Positions 6,351 to 6,653 of a stretch of 6,653 bases of DNA are shown piece after piece. Made by a program: the position numbers and the translations under genes. Position 1 is the stretch's first letter. Every line of letters starts with the position of its first letter. Origin of the DNA: Deltaproteobacteria bacterium (GTDB lineage: Bacteria > Desulfobacterota > JAENJC01); assembly GCA_016208525.1 (NCBI GenBank), contig JACQYJ010000038.1, positions 1 to 6,653 on the forward strand, read 5' to 3'. The notes below the pieces were generated by a model. It saw only the letters and a list, made by a program, of their open reading frames with translations, made no database searches and was not told the DNA's origin.

Positions 6351-6653
6351 TCAGACTCTCAGGTTCGGGTCCATGGCATCTCTCAGGTGGTCTCCCAGGA
6401 TATTGAAGGAGACCGTTGTTACGGCTATAGCAAGGCCGGGGGCTATGACCATCCAGGGGGCGGAAAGGATGTACCCCCTTCCGCTGCTTATCATTGACCC
6501 CCATGTGGGCATCGGCGGCTGAGCGCCGAGTCCGAGAAAGGAGAGGGATGCCTCTGCAAGGATAAAACCGCCTATTCGAAGAGAAGCTGCCACGACTGCA
6601 ATCGGTATTGCATTGGGGAGTATATGCCATAAAGCGACCCTGCAACCGGAGCA
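6351..6653 (-). CDS. OppC/DppC-type ABC transporter permease, C-terminal part
   Basis: The frame is open from the window edge to TGA 6353-6351, giving 100 codons of C-terminal sequence; the true start lies outside. The visible start SGCRVALWHILPNAIPI is the end of the EAA loop that contacts the ATPase subunit. It is followed by the family block LRIGGFILAEASLSFLGLG (near 6590-6530), PPMPTWGSMISSGR, a membrane segment (APWMVIAPGLAIAVTTVSFN) and the characteristic tail LGDHLRDAMDPNLRV. This is the inner-membrane permease of a peptide- or nickel-type importer of the Opp/Dpp family; the substrate cannot be told from this part. The partner permease and ATPases would be expected outside the window. 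The stop codon is TGA at the normal family end point, evidence that TGA is a real stop in this genome. Confidence 0.93.
   Translation of the reverse strand, partial: CSGCRVALWHILPNAIPIAVVAASLRIGGFILAEASLSFLGLGAQPPMPTWGSMISSGRGYILSAPWMVIAPGLAIAVTTVSFNILGDHLRDAMDPNLRV

Overview
The window looks like chromosomal housekeeping DNA from a diderm bacterium. LolA (lipoprotein carrier) implies an outer membrane. The ftsK-lolA gene order, protein style and intergenic repeat types suggest a Nitrospirota or Desulfobacterota-like lineage, probably environmental; this placement is inference, since no marker here fixes the taxon. All recognisable genes lie on the minus strand, so transcription runs from high to low coordinates. 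I found no RNA gene, CRISPR array, transposase or phage gene, and no convincing new defence or biosynthetic system.

Layout in the direction of transcription: the 3' end of an OppC/DppC-type ABC permease (6653-6351); a YbgC-like acyl-CoA thioesterase (6307-5909); a 200-bp composite inverted-repeat element (about 5926-5714); a secreted or membrane-anchored FecR-like protein with two fibronectin-III-like domains (5697-4711); a second composite inverted-repeat element (about 4710-4582); an RlmI-type rRNA methyltransferase broken by a frameshift with an apparent small deletion (4568-3443); a consensus sigma70-type promoter (3435-3407); the DNA translocase FtsK/SpoIIIE (3382-1145); lolA, starting 1 nt after ftsK but interrupted by an in-frame TGA (1143-445); a double-hairpin REP-like repeat (438-386); and the 5' part of a YajQ-family gene (360-1).

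FtsK and lolA form a clear transcriptional and translational unit: promoter, ftsK, then lolA with its Shine-Dalgarno inside the last codons of ftsK. The other genes show no obvious shared pathway.

The points worth a second look are the two lesions in normally conserved genes (lolA TGA, rlmI frameshift), which may be real decay or consensus errors; the two related intergenic elements built from 8-bp iterons, one holding a second 9-bp-unit inverted repeat inside it; the copy of ybgC's last codons just after the fecR-like stop; and the perfect TTGACA-17-TATAAT promoter ahead of ftsK.
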